NCBI GenBank assembly: GCA_027946365.1
Contig: JAPEUQ010000005.1
Span: 1,798,001-1,862,000, forward strand
Origin: Kalmusia sp. IMI 367209
Lineage: Eukaryota; Ascomycota; Dothideomycetes; Pleosporales; Didymosphaeriaceae
DNA: 64,000 nucleotides
Direction of reading: 5' to 3'
The position numbers and the translations under genes are program-made. Shown piece by piece: positions 43,665 to 55,282 of this stretch; within the stretch, counting starts at the first letter, position 1; each line of letters starts with the position of its first letter. A model generated the notes under the pieces. That model did not search any database and was not told the DNA's origin. It worked only from the letters and a program-made list of their open reading frames with translations.

Positions 43665-44920
43665 TCAGGCCTTCTCAACGCGGTCGATCTCACTGTATCT
43701 CTTGCTATCGAATGAGCCGGGGCTCATTGTACTGTCTATGGGTACGTCGTGGCTACTTTTAGTGCTTTTGGTCACATCGTCGAGCTCGACGTAGCCCACG
43801 GAGGTGTGGTTGCCAAGGGCTGCTGGAGGCGCAGGTTGTGGCGTGTGCACATTTCTGCTGGGAGACGACCCGGACGTTGTCGAGCGCAGTGAGTTCAATA
43901 TTTTGGGAAAAAGACCTCCTTCCTTGAACAACGGGCCGTATGTAGGCAAACAGGCAGCGATAACAGCAGCGTTTGGCTCGACCTCTGCCCAGATGAATGC
44001 GTTGGTGATGGAGGAATACTGATTCTTTCCGAAGTCGGTCAAGCGATACAACGAATTGAAAAGGTAGACGAAGCGAATGATGGATGAAACGCAGACGAAG
44101 CCACCGAGCCAGAAGATGCCGATGATAGATAGCTTCCTTCGTCGATTGACGTGAAGATTTTTGACGAGTGGTATTGGGAGGCAGAGGATGACGATGTCAA
44201 AGAAGATCGAGAGAGCCGAATATGATGTGTACCAAGCATTGAAGTCGTAGCGATGCTTTGCTTCCGTCGCATTCTTCCAGGCAGACTCGATCGGCGTTGT
44301 GGAACAAAATGCGAGCTACACGATGTTAGCAGTTACCCGTAAATACAGGAGATTATACGCACAATAATGGAAGAAGTCCACCATAGAGATATTATCACAA
44401 TCATCGCGACACATGTGCGTCGAAAAGTCGGACTAATTGCGAAGAATTTCCAGTAGAACAGAAGAATAGCGACTTTGACTGTGTAAAGAGAGGTGATCAG
44501 AAATGGTACGGAGATCCACAGCGTCTGTGTCGCATTAGTCCGGCGGTGCAAGATCCAACATACAAGTGAAGCTCACCCTTAAAGCTAGGTTGGCATACTC
44601 CCGCGGTGGCATGTCGATCGTGTTGATGCCACCGAGATATCCAGCAACTATGGTGTTAATTGCATGGCCCCAGCAAAGCACCTGAATGTCATCAGTTAGC
44701 CGAGATGTCCCACCGGTACTAGACGTGCACTTACCAAAGTGACCAAAATAGCCCAATCATCGCCACGTGTGCCACTGAAGTTCCTCCAGGATCCTGCGTA
44801 AAATCTGAGGGCTGCAGAGATGCTCGACAAGACTGGGAGTAGGATGGCGACTACCAACAGAGCTGTATCTACGAAAGAGTCGTTTGCGGCAACTGGGGGC
44901 GGGCCGCTATGTTCCGGCAT
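43665..44920 (-). CDS. Seven-TM rhodopsin-like fungal integral membrane protein
   Basis: Four exons: 44920-44735, 44681-44577, 44524-44363 and 44315-43665, total 367 residues, introns 47-53 bp. Seven hydrophobic helices can be followed, from ALLVVAILLPVLSSISAAL to ITNAFIWAEVEPNAAVIAACLP. Diagnostic features of the fungal rhodopsin-like domain family (related to PTH11-type receptors) include GDDWAILVTL after helix 1, PIESAWKN, and the WAEVEPNAAVIAACLPTYGPL block before a Ser-rich cytosolic tail. There is no N-terminal CFEM domain. The role is unknown; relatives include receptors and membrane proteins in secondary-metabolite clusters. Confidence 0.9.
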
Positions 44921-45810
44921 TGCGAATGTAAGGAATCCTCGGCAATCTGGTGAACGGTGAAGAATAGATGGAGCAGAACGTAGCAAGTAATGCTGCTTAT
45001 AAGGGTAACCCCTCGGCGAACAACATAGCCATCATTCGGGGCTACAAGCAAGCAGCTGCGGAGTTCCCTATACGCAATGCATGTCCGTCCGGTGTTTGAG
45101 CGCGTATACGCAAAAAGCAGGAGGGTGAAAAGGCATTTCAAGCGATAGAAAAGGGACCGAAATGCCGATTTAGGCTTCACCGAGGCAGTCATGGAAGATG
45201 CGAAGCTGTGTATAGTAACGTGTACATGAAGCTAGTCGGTTTGCAAGGGGGTGGGCAGCACTTTTGGGGACGCCTAGGCCCAGGTTAGGCGAGCTTGTGC
45301 TACACTGCCACGGACCATTACCGTAAATGGTCATTTATACGCACACTCTTTACGATGCATACCTCCACGACAGAACGGGTGAGGCTAATGATCTAAACCC
45401 GTTGATCATTGGCCGGCACCGAGATCATGATCAATCGATGATGCGTGGCACGGACAACGTGGGACCCTTGTAGCATGCGAGTGCGGCAAATCCACCGAAC
45501 AGGGGCGAGTAGTCTATTAAACTATTCAAATACCGACATGACTATACCAGCGCTCAACCCCTTTACCAAATTGTAGCGGATAATCCGTTGTGTCTCATTT
45601 CTACAATGCTTCTGCGATACTAGCACACAAAAGTCTACCAAAATGTATGTATGGCGCCGATCTTGAGACGTAATGCAATCAAGAAGATGGCTGGAAATTC
45701 GAGACCTGGAACTATTTCTATAGATTTACGATGGTGGCCATCGCTAACAAGTGAGCAGTTGATTGGGAAAGAAGACCATTTCGGCGCCCCACTGTCTCGT
45801 TGACTGCTCG
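44921..45810. other. Intergenic, no gene seen
   Basis: 0.9 kb between two minus-strand genes. A GATCAT-rich imperfect palindrome lies at 45400-45440; its meaning is unclear. Confidence 0.35.
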
Positions 45811-47268
45811 CTAGGCCCAGTGAGCTAATCGAAAATGCTGAGTAAGCTTACCCCTCAACAAGCAGGCCGGGTCGACAGCACAAGTCTCATGGGGAGGCAT
45901 TAATCCCACGTCAAGCTTACACAGGAAGCACTTCGGCCGTTCTTGCGCCTTGTAGCACAAGAACTCGATCCACGCCTCCTGGAACGCGAGCGTCAACTTT
46001 CGTGCTAACTCTTGATCGTGTATCGAAGCACAAAGCTTAGCCACCGACTCCCGAACCGCGTACCAATTCTCACAGATCCACGTCTGAGTGGCGGTGAGCT
46101 TATACGCACCCTTAGTGCTATCGCTCTTCTCGCTCTTCTTGCTGGGACTCTTTGCATTCGAAGTTTTCTTACCTAAGGCCTTCGTAACCCCATCCTCTGT
46201 CTCGGCTTTCATTACCTGAGAAAAGTGATTGAGGAGCTCCTTTGCATATACGACAAGATGCTGTTGCTCGAGCTCAACACTAGGCCACATGCTGTTCGAC
46301 AGCAGCCACATATCCATATGCTCCAGTCGCTTTGGAACATTGATGTCCTTCGCGACGTAGAACGCAGCGGAAACGGATGTGTCAATGCTCATGACGAGGT
46401 GCGACCAAAATGGTGGCAAGACAACTGTCTCGCCTGCCTTTTGCACGAAAGTAATTCCGTACTCCATTTGGTTAGGCATGATAACATCCTGCCACACCTT
46501 AGTTGCAGTTTCCCCATCTCCGGAGTATTTAGCCTCCCGTAGAGCCTTGTAAGCGTTATTGATGATCTTGAGATTTGCGGTCCTTGCTGGGAATACGATC
46601 CATAGTCTCTTCCCCGTCAGCAGCGCTGAGATGGTGTGGTGCTCGTGGTATACGGTTTCTAGAATCCCTTCATGTGGCATGACTGTAATTTGGAGAGGCG
46701 ATTGTCCAAGCGTGCCTTTTGCGCCATCTATCGCGAGGGTCTTCGAACGTTGGCGCTCAAACGTAGGAGAAGATAAGTGGATGATAGAGCTTTGCATTCT
46801 GCGATGCGCGACTGACTTAAGATTAGGATTTTTAGACCTGTTTGCCCAGACAAGTGGATGGATGAGCGTGGTTTGCTCCTGCGTTTGTATACTCTCCACT
46901 AGCTGCATTGCGGCTGCTCGCTTTTCCTCTGAGTTAGTCAGCGGGGGCACGAAACGAAGTTCCTTCGCTTTGATATCTTCTCTCAGTATCTCTTTCACTT
47001 CATGTGGTCCGAGAAGGTTTGCCCAGGGTAGGAAGTCGCTCGTGAGAAGGGGCAGCTGCCATTGATCCTTGGGAAACACATCCATCAGCACCTCCTTCGT
47101 ATCTTCATTGACTTTGACTGGAGCTTTATGCCCAGGAACATGCCTAGTGTTTAGAGGGAAAAGATGGCCTGTAGCGACGAGTTCTACGATAGCTTCTGCC
47201 CGTGGGCTCTTGCACTCCAAGATCTCGCCGACAATGTCTTCGAGCTCTTGGTCGTGCTTCTTTCTCAT
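45811..47268 (-). CDS. JmjC/cupin-like domain protein
   Basis: One open exon from the ATG at 47268, 485 residues. The core HEGILETVYHEHHTIS then TGKRLWIVFP and AGETVVLPPFWSHLVMSID follows the JmjC/cupin_8 pattern: a strand with the first metal ligands, the G-K-x-W strand, and the late His in FWSH. The first ligands read HEH rather than the usual HxD/E, so iron binding is uncertain. Residues about 375-395 are a Lys/Ser-rich linker, and the C-terminus has CFLCKLDVG and HETCAVDPAC, a possible zinc site. A GTAAGC donor-like site near the end suggests the last exon may differ from the simple read-through used here. Confidence 0.7.
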   Translation of the reverse strand: MRKKHDQELEDIVGEILECKSPRAEAIVELVATGHLFPLNTRHVPGHKAPVKVNEDTKEVLMDVFPKDQWQLPLLTSDFLPWANLLGPHEVKEILREDIKAKELRFVPPLTNSEEKRAAAMQLVESIQTQEQTTLIHPLVWANRSKNPNLKSVAHRRMQSSIIHLSSPTFERQRSKTLAIDGAKGTLGQSPLQITVMPHEGILETVYHEHHTISALLTGKRLWIVFPARTANLKIINNAYKALREAKYSGDGETATKVWQDVIMPNQMEYGITFVQKAGETVVLPPFWSHLVMSIDTSVSAAFYVAKDINVPKRLEHMDMWLLSNSMWPSVELEQQHLVVYAKELLNHFSQVMKAETEDGVTKALGKKTSNAKSPSKKSEKSDSTKGAYKLTATQTWICENWYAVRESVAKLCASIHDQELARKLTLAFQEAWIEFLCYKAQERPKCFLCKLDVGLMPPHETCAVDPACLLRGKLTQHFRLAHWA

Positions 47269-48265
47269 GGTGAAGGGCGGCAATTACGTGGCGCAGACAA
47301 TGAAGAACGAATTCGCAGGGCGACCGCGCAAACCAGGTCGAGGGTAGTCGTATCAAAGGTTGAGGAATGAGTGGATCGAGGGAGCTGAGCGCTTTGCTTT
47401 ATATTGTGGGCATGGTCTATCAAGAAATAGCGCCGTTGCTAGGGAAGTGACTTTTCACCTGACAGTGAATGTGTCCAGGCCATATAACTTAGACTCACTT
47501 TCTGGCTTCTACCACTTTCTTTCACTACTTCGAGCTGCTTTTCACTTCACCATAAACTCAATGGCTCGTTTCGGGCGTGTTTGATCAATATGAACAATAA
47601 AATCAACCGAGCACGGAATAATCCCTGTACTAGGTGAGTAGGCTACAAAAAAAAGAGCACGCTATTTTGTTGGTGGGAAGTTGAGGAGACCCCATTCTTA
47701 TCACCATCTACTATGCGCTATGTATTTAGTTTGGACGAGGAATACTTGCTTGAGCGTTGACAACGCTTTCTGAGCTCGAACGCTTATATCCATTGGCTAA
47801 AGATGATGCCTGTATTTTCTTTCACATCGACAAAGACATCTTTTGTCTAGACTTTATGCTATCCTCCAACATCTAATAATGTAAGAAGATGGTGAGATAT
47901 GTATTGTAATAAACCGCAGACTCAACTAGAGTATTCCTTGACTCTTGAACCCGGATGCCACTCTGAACTGCACGTGTATAGCCCCCACACTAGGCTCAGC
48001 CAAGTAGGTCGTTGAACCGCTACAGATTAATGGCACATATAGCCGAACACAACCTTGGCTATGTGCCATCTCATGCATATCGAAATTAGAAGTCGACACA
48101 AAGGGGAAAGACAGGCGCAAATACTGGTTCCTCGCATGTGGCACAGCAAGCGGATATGAAACGCGCTCTTCATAAGCTCCCTGTGTCCCCAAATGTGTGG
48201 GCCCCAACCTGATCCAATTTCCCCTATCTTTATTGTTGGGCTGTCTATGGGCAGCGACGTGCATC
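47269..48265. other. Divergent intergenic region
   Basis: 1 kb between outward-facing genes. A missing 5' exon of the following gene may lie in its right part (48.0-48.26 kb). Confidence 0.35.
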
Positions 48266-49546
48266 ATGTCAGCTAATAATGGCACAGGAGCATGTTGTAC
48301 ATGGGACCCGTTCACAATATCAGCACCCACCAAAGCACTTTGGTGCACTAGTAATCATAATATATGCAATATACTTTGCAACTCGGACACCTCTGAGAAT
48401 ACATGCGTTCTTGTATGTAAGGCCCACTCGTATATGTACGAGCGACCGGACTTGCTAATTTCTATGTCAATTCTCTAGAGCACATTGGACTACACATGTC
48501 GATGCCACAATCCCTCCTTCTCGGATGCGGACCTCGAGCCAGATCTGTCCGAATATGCGGACACAATCCCTTCACTGCTGTGCATTGAGTGGCAGAAAAA
48601 TTGCATCGCAGACAACCCAAACGATTCTTCGGCACAGCAGCAGTGTCGCGACACGGCGGCGTGCGGGAGTAGAACGGCAGAAGCAGTTGTGTCAGTGACA
48701 GTGACAAGATCCACAGGATCATCCCAAACGTCAACGAATCCTTCTGATCCGAAGCTATCAGCGCCGTCTACACAAGGAAGCGGAACAACGTCCGCGACAC
48801 CAAAGTTGAGATCAAGCGATACTGCGTCACCAACGCAAGCTACAGACACTACAAACCAGAACGGCAACTCCACAGAGATAGACACTACACCTGCAAGCTC
48901 TGGAGGGTTGGGCACTGGTGCGAAAGCTGGATTAGCAGTCGGTGTGATTTTCGGAGTGCTGATGATCGCACTTGTGGTGATTTTGCTACGCAGAAGATCA
49001 AAGATGAAAGCCCTTGGAGTAGGAGAGCCGCACGAGGCATATAAACCCAGCAACGAGAAGGAGGTCGCTATACCGGTCGCGTCGGAGATCTCGAAGAAGC
49101 CGGAGTTGTACAGTGAACCGGCAGCTGAATGTAATTCGAGTCGCGCATATCATCAGTATGCAAATTCAGGCCAATGGCAGCAATCTCAGAACCCATCAGA
49201 ACTAGACAGCTCAAACGGATACCTCGCCCAGTTACGTGGCACAGCGGATCCTGTGGAGCTACGTTCATCGCTGCAGGGCGGGAATGTGGAGCCAAATGCA
49301 ATTCCGCAAGTTTCTCCACTAGTGCAGACACCATACGAAAATTCACCTCCCATACCAACATCACCAGCTTCGCCGCATTCGCCCGCACCAGCACTAGGAA
49401 CCAGGCGACCACTTTATGCAGGAGAGATCGAGGCACTGGAAGAAGAAGAGCGAAGGATAGATACGGAGATAGCGGACGTCGAGAGGATGAAGGAATTGAG
49501 AGAGCAGAAATTCGCGATACAGCAGAAGTTAAGAGATGCTAGATGA
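48266..49546 (+). CDS. Cysteine-rich, Ser/Thr-rich single-pass membrane protein
   Basis: Exons 48266-48412 and 48479-49546 join in phase 0, 404 residues from the first ATG. The N-terminal cysteine module (ALWCTSNHNIC...TCRCHN...LLCIEWQKNC...CRDTAACG) resembles the fungal DUF7707-type extracellular domain. A Ser/Thr-rich stalk of about 90 residues follows, then GLAVGVIFGVLMIALVVILL as the membrane helix and RRRSK as stop-transfer. The cytosolic tail is Pro-rich and ends in a coiled coil (EIEALEEEERRIDTEIADVERM). The layout is that of wall sensors or adhesion proteins. The true start is unclear: a signal-like stretch (FPLSLLLGCLWAATC) precedes the ATG in frame but has no ATG of its own. Confidence 0.75.
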
Positions 49547-49629
49547 CGATGACAGCAATCCTGCTGAACGAGAAGGAAATACTGGCATGAAGCCTTGAAT
49601 AGGCCTGAAATGCACTCCATCGCGAAGCG

Positions 49630-50012
49630 CTAGTTTTTGACGAAAAACAGCCGGTCCGGCCAATTTCCCCTAACGCTATGGGAGTATCTAGACTCAATGA
49701 CTCCGGGGAAAGTATTAGAGCGTTGACCACGCACGGAGAAGGTGCGGTGGAATTTGCTGATCAGCTCTTGGACGGTGTATGTGTACAAGATGGTGTCAGT
49801 ATCAAATATGGGAGATGGGGCTGAAGTGGAGTTGGACAAGGAACGTGGGTCAGCAGGGAGAAGGCGCCGAATGTGCAATTGGCAGGGACGTCTACGGGCG
49901 GAGAAGTCTTGAGCGATGGCGTAAGAAGTTCTTTCGGATCTGCTATGCTACCTTGCCGCTCGCTTGAAGTATCCGCACTACGATGAGGTAACGAGAGAGG
50001 TATTTCGAGCAT
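49630..50012 (-). CDS. Possible small orphan gene, 112 aa
   Basis: Tentative. Exons 50012-49952 and 49907-49630 join in phase 1 across a 44 bp GTAGCA...AAG intron. The second exon reads as a plausible protein (YTVQELISKFHRTFSVRG, then VIESRYSHSVRGNWPDRLFF). No known family. It lies tail-to-tail with the cysteine-rich membrane protein, 83 bp away. Confidence 0.35.
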
Positions 50013-50966
50013 AGTGGGTTGTGAAGTAAGCTTCTACTCTATTTTATTTGATATGTCTCTCCGGTGACTAGAATCATTATATTCTATTTACATGCTTGGA
50101 TAAGATCGTGGACATCCATATCTCTTGGCCTGCTTCAAAGATCTGTAAATCAGACACAAGTGCTTCTAGAGCATCGATGCATGTCAATAAAACAGTTTTA
50201 GCATTGAAGTATCACGATCGCAGTATCGTTACATTTGTTTAAATATCCAGTAGTATGCCAAATGTCTAGGTGCTTCTATGAAGCATTCATGTAGAGCATT
50301 GTATCCGTGAATCCCGAGGCGAAAATTCCGCTCCTTTCTCTAAATAGCTTGGCATCTACATTCGTACAATATATCGCGATTGACCAAATCTGCGGTGTAA
50401 GCAAGCGATACTGCTATCGAGAACCATACCATTCTTTCGCATTAAGTCAATGCAACAAGTAAACGAGAATCGCCTATCTGTAGGCGGAAGGATGCCTATC
50501 TATAGTGGAGATACTTGAGTTTCAATCTGATATCAACAGCGCGGAAACCCCATCTGCGAGCAGCATCATCGCAGGCGAAGCGGAATATGGCCGTCAGCCA
50601 CCTTCACTTTGAGCCTCGCGCCACGCCATAAGAGGCATGGGCTATCCGCCGCCCACCATGCCAGGCCTGCTTCAAGGAATGAAGACCGTAATTACTGCTT
50701 CTTGATTTGCTGCCTGCTGCACGGCCCGAATCTAGCGTAAAGATAAGCGTTGCGTCGGGGAAAATGGTCTTGTGCGCGGAAACTTCCCGCGCCCAGGGTT
50801 TCCCCACACTCACCCTTGTCGCAAAGTGGACCAACGCATATCAATGCTCCAGAACCAGTGCTTGGGTAGATAGAGTGTGGCTCGAGTCTTTTAAAGGCTT
50901 GGTTCTGTAGCACTGTCATACCATCGTTTTACCAAGTCATTATTTCACGAGCAGAGTCTCCTCAAG
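50013..50966. other. Intergenic, promoter of the permease gene
   Basis: 0.95 kb, AT-rich on the left and more GC-rich near 50.6-50.9 kb. No gene seen. Confidence 0.4.
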
Positions 50967-52656
50967 ATGAAGGACACAGAGGAGATCAACTCAAAATCCG
51001 CCTGGCAACAATCCGATGCTGCGAGCTACGCCAATGGGAAGCTCGAACCGGTCCTTACCCTCGATGACGACGATCGACTTGCTCAGATTGGACATACGCA
51101 GGAGTTGAGGAGAGACTTTTCAGTATGGAGTGTCATAAGTCTGATACTGTGTTTGATGGCAACTTGGGAAGCCCTGAGCACCGTCATTGCAACGGCTCTG
51201 ATGACAGGTGGTGCCCCTTGTTTGTTTTGGAATATGTAAGCTTGGTTTCATGCTCCGTTAGAATAAGTGAATGCAGCTGATTTCGCATAGGGTAGCCTCT
51301 GTCATTTGCTCGATAGCCATCGCACTCTCGATGGGTGAGATTGCTTCTATCTATCCAACTGCAGGAGGTAAGTACCCAGTACCACTGTTAATTCATCCCA
51401 AAGCTGATTGCGATGTAGGACAATATCACTGGGTTGCCGCACTATCCCCACCCTCGACACGTTCTATTGCATCTTGGTCAGTTGGCTGGATTAATGTCGG
51501 TGGCCAGATCGTTCTCAGCGCCGCAGCCGCATTCGCCGGGGCTCTTCAACTTCTCGGCATCGTCATACTGAATGAAGAAACCTATGTGCCCAAGCGGTGG
51601 CAGGGACTCCTTCTCTACTGGGCTATTCTCTTGTATGGCGCAGCCATCAACATTTGGGGCTCGAGGCTCCTCCCCGCTACCAACAACATATCCGGAGTCA
51701 TTCATTTGGTCGGCTTAGTTGCCATAATGATAGTCCTCGGTGTCATGAGCGAGAAGAACACCGCCCACTTCGTTTTCTTGGAGGTAACCAACAGTAGCGG
51801 CTGGTCTAACACTGGAGTCTCGTGGCTCGTCGGTCTCCTGTCCACCGTCTACCCATTGCTCGGTTACGATGCGGCCTGCCATCTCTCAGAAGAAATGCCC
51901 CACGCCACGAAAAACGTACCTCTAGCAATGGTAGGTTCGGTGACAGTAAACGGCGTCATCGGCCTCGGCTACTGCGTCCTTCTTCTATACTCGACTGGTC
52001 CGCTCGACGAGCTCCTCTCTACACCGACCGGGTTCCCTTTCATCCAGATCTTTTACAACGCCACGAAGTCATATGCCGGCGCAACGATTCTGTCTCTTCT
52101 TCCTGTTATCATCGCCATTGCTGCAACAGCGGCAGTAATAACGTCCGCGTCCCGCACATTCTGGGCGTTCGCTCGGGACAAAGCAACACCGTTTCCGCGT
52201 TACTTCTCGCATGTCAACAAATCTTCCCAGATACCCGTTCGCGCTGTCGCCGCGGTAACCATTGTGCAAATGCTTCTTGGATTCATCTACCTCGGCAACA
52301 CTACCGCTTTCAATGCCATCATGTCGATGTCGATTCTCGCCATCTACGCGTCGTACCTCGTTCCCATTGTTTACTTCATGATATACGGGCGACCAAAATT
52401 GTTAAATCATGAGCTTGGACACTTTCGATTGCCGAAAACTCTAGGTCTCAGCTTGAATGTTCTGTCCTGTTGCTGGTTGGTACTGTCAATGGTGTTCAGT
52501 ACTTTTCCAGGTGTAATGCCAGTCACACCACAAAATATGAATTATTCGTCCGTTGTCATGGTAGGATGGATGGCCATTGGATATGTGTTTTATGCGGTAA
52601 AAGGAAGGAAGGAATTTGAAGTGCCTGTTGTCACCAATGAAGCTCGAGGCTTTTGA
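50967..52656 (+). CDS. APC-family amino acid / GABA / choline permease
   Basis: Three exons: 50967-51235, 51291-51367 and 51419-52656, total 527 residues. The second intron is 51 bp, a multiple of three and open. The soluble N-terminus (about 55 residues) leads into the first helix pair (SVISLILCLMATWEALSTVIATALMTGG), then SMGEIASIYPTAGGQYHWVA, the consensus 'E-x-A-S-x-x-P-x-x-G-G-x-Y' of eukaryotic GABA/choline-type permeases. About 12 helices follow. It probably imports an amino acid, GABA or choline at the plasma membrane; the substrate is not fixed by sequence. Confidence 0.93.
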
Positions 52657-52909
52657 TAGTACAGTCGCCTAGTCGATTGAAATGCAAGTCGCTGGAAGTA
52701 GCACGATATTGTTGTGATAATTTCCGGTTTCCTATAGCAATCGAAACCTATATTTCAACTTTTTGGAAGGTGCTTATTCTGTTCATTTTTTCACAAGGCT
52801 CTACAAAAGATGACCTATACTTTTAGATGTAGTACACTACTATACTGGATCTTAAGTGTAAATCCGCGTAAAGTTGTCTCCAGATCTTTCCGATACATTG
52901 CAACGAAGT

Positions 52910-54793
52910 TCAGGGCATGGTGTCAGTGCTTCTCATCAGAGAATCGAAGAAAGCTAGATCCACGCCTTGAAACGCCCAGTCCTCACCCGCAGCAGTCATT
53001 TCAGGATAAGTGTCAAGTTGCAAGGTAGGATCAGACAACCCATGGTGAATTAGCGATGGATGATCCTCTCGAGCAATCTTGATGATACCGAAGTATGGGA
53101 TATGCATACTGACAGATCCATCGTTTTCTTTTTCTTGTAGCATTGTTCCGGATCCGGCTTCCTGTACGCTCACCTTCTCACCGCCGTGGCGACCATTCGC
53201 TAGATTGATTTCGATAGATAGTAAGCGTCGTAACAATTCGGCGCTTTGCGCTGAAAGTGCATCTGAACTAAATCGATTGATTCCTCTCATGTTTTCTTCT
53301 GTCTTCTCGATCATAGCACGATCACTTAAATACTGGTGTGCCAACAAATTAGGCTCTGAGCGGTGGCTATCGAGGTGAGCTAGCAACAGAGTCATCGCGG
53401 CCATGAGGGCAAGGAAATCGATTGTGCGACAGCTGTATGCATTTTGATTGATGCCGCGTAGCGTTATGAAGCGCGAGAGTACCTCACGCGAGGCGTTGAC
53501 ACAAGTGATTCGTGAGTATTCGTAGGCCTTATCGGCTGATGAAGAGCGAAGCATATGGGGTAGATGAAGCTGGTTGAGGAGGTTATAATGAAGTACTTGT
53601 ACCGTCAATCGGTGCGTGTCCCAGAACAGAGCCTCCGAGTCACTCGTAGTGACATCTAGCTTTGGTGACAACCACCACTGACTGGGGAGAGACCGGGCCG
53701 CTATTTGGAGCTCCATATCAAGTGTCTGTGTCAACGCGAGATCGCCTGCACTCGGACCAGATTCATTGCGTTCTAGGATACGAGATGCAATGACGCAATG
53801 TATTCGCTCGAGGCGCCCCATAGACGTATCGCTTTCAAATAAAGGCCCAGAAGCCATACTGCGGTCGACACAGCCCTGTGGTAGGCCCAACATGAGACAC
53901 AGGAAGCGGTCCAGAAACACGATCCGAAGCCACATTAAACCGGGATGGTTTTCTGTCATAGGATCTAGCACTTTATATTGTGCACGATTATGAGGCCTAT
54001 CCAGGCCCATGAGCTGTGCGATGCCCATGGCCCTACGGCCAGCTACCCAGCTTCGTCGCAGATTTCCAATATTAGCCTGATACATGCCTTCGATCATGAC
54101 GCACTCCAGCGCCTCGATACTTCCAAGGAGTTCATCATTTGTGGTTACGAGTCTGATCGAAAGACCTGCCAGTCGCTCTATAATGATCGATGGTGATTCA
54201 GATAAAGTCTCGGCATCTTCTTTGAGGTTTGGGAGAACCTGTTGGAGGAAGATAGCGAGTCGAAGCATGTGTCTTGCAATGAGGACAGGGTGCGCATTCG
54301 GTTCTGGGACGTCAAGCAAGCGGTGTGCCGTTTTAAAGCCGTTCTGGGCGAGATAAGAGTATGGAAGAATCAGCGCGTCATGTACGAGGATGCAAGAATG
54401 ACGGCGAGCTTTGCATATCGTTTCCATGTCTTGTCGCGAAGGTAGCGAGCTGTGCAGGGTTCGTGACAAGTTCTCGAATTTTCCTTGCGCCGCATCATTC
54501 TCAAGTGAGCGGTACTGTCCAGCAATATATTCAGACACGGTTGATGCAGGCGTCGGAATGCCCTGATCTAAATGTTCACCGTGCTCCGCCGGGTTTGTAA
54601 TCGGGCTATTGTCGTATTCTTGGCTAAGACATGCGGAGCCTCTCCGACTGCAGCTACTGCAAATTATACTAGAAGGTGACTCGAAAATGCATTTCATTTT
54701 TCGCCTCTTGCATTCCCAACAACTGCGAGTGCCCTTGCGGACCTTTCTTCGTTTGGTCTCGGACGGGTTTGGAACAGATGTTTCGTGAGCCAT
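52910..54793 (-). CDS. Zn(II)2Cys6 transcription factor, divergent from efflux pump
   Basis: A single exon of 627 codons from the ATG at 54793 (an upstream GTG in frame is not needed). Cysteines 25, 28, 35, 45, 48 and 55 make the zinc cluster: CWECKRRKMKC then CSSCSRRGSAC, preceded by KRRKVRKG. The Fungal_trans (PF04082-like) domain covers roughly 180-400, with RRSWVAGRRAMGIAQLMGLDR and the GLMWLRIVFLDRFLCLMLGLPQG block. It shares a 489 bp divergent promoter with an MFS drug pump, the standard layout for a pump and its own regulator. Confidence 0.92.
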   Translation of the reverse strand: MAHETSVPNPSETKRRKVRKGTRSCWECKRRKMKCIFESPSSIICSSCSRRGSACLSQEYDNSPITNPAEHGEHLDQGIPTPASTVSEYIAGQYRSLENDAAQGKFENLSRTLHSSLPSRQDMETICKARRHSCILVHDALILPYSYLAQNGFKTAHRLLDVPEPNAHPVLIARHMLRLAIFLQQVLPNLKEDAETLSESPSIIIERLAGLSIRLVTTNDELLGSIEALECVMIEGMYQANIGNLRRSWVAGRRAMGIAQLMGLDRPHNRAQYKVLDPMTENHPGLMWLRIVFLDRFLCLMLGLPQGCVDRSMASGPLFESDTSMGRLERIHCVIASRILERNESGPSAGDLALTQTLDMELQIAARSLPSQWWLSPKLDVTTSDSEALFWDTHRLTVQVLHYNLLNQLHLPHMLRSSSADKAYEYSRITCVNASREVLSRFITLRGINQNAYSCRTIDFLALMAAMTLLLAHLDSHRSEPNLLAHQYLSDRAMIEKTEENMRGINRFSSDALSAQSAELLRRLLSIEINLANGRHGGEKVSVQEAGSGTMLQEKENDGSVSMHIPYFGIIKIAREDHPSLIHHGLSDPTLQLDTYPEMTAAGEDWAFQGVDLAFFDSLMRSTDTMP

Positions 54794-55282
54794 GTTGCCA
54801 GGGATATTTGGGTCGTGCACAGTGGATGCCTATCAAGAGGATGCTAGAGATATAGGACCATAGGGAGGAAGGGTTGTGAAGAGCAAAGAGCATGCATGCG
54901 GCGGAAGTAAAGGAGGAGGAGATGACTAATTCGAAGCTCCAGCCAATAGCCTGCCATTGGGTGGGGACATTACGGTCGAATCGCCCGTGGCCTCACAGAT
55001 TTCGACCGCGTCTACAGCCGCGACCCGCAACACTACGGTCGAGCAGCCCCAGGAACCCGGGCTTTTGTGCAAATGAGGCCTTTTGCTATTGGTGACAGTT
55101 GCACAAAAGCCCTGTTTTTCGGGGCACCGCCGGCCGTAGTGAACTCGCATATCAAATCAACCTTCTTGTAAGCTTCATAAGTAGAAACGATTGCGCCTCG
55201 AAAATTAGCCTCTTCAGAAGTCCACAAGTTCTATCTCTCTTCACCACGGAAGCCTAGAAGCAAAATACAACAAAATTCTAGA
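54794..55282. promoter_or_regulatory. Divergent regulator/efflux promoter
   Basis: Holds an inverted CCAAT pair (CCAAT at 54943-54947, ATTGG at 54956-54960) and another ATTGG at 55088-55092. The heptamer CGGTCGA occurs at 54973 and 55036, with its inverse TCGACCG at 55002. A perfect 14 bp inverted repeat is also present. CCAAT boxes fit the HAP complex; the CGG-containing heptamers fit half-sites of a Zn2Cys6 protein. Confidence 0.55.
55059..55112. promoter_or_regulatory. Perfect 14 bp inverted repeat, 26 bp spacer
   Basis: Arms GGGCTTTTGTGCAA (55059-55072) and TTGCACAAAAGCCC (55099-55112). Located between the regulator and pump genes; either a protein-binding site or a small hairpin. Confidence 0.7.

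Noticed and set aside
51822..52412. 196-codon plus-strand frame
   Set aside because: Out-of-frame shadow of the permease exon; Arg/His-rich composition.
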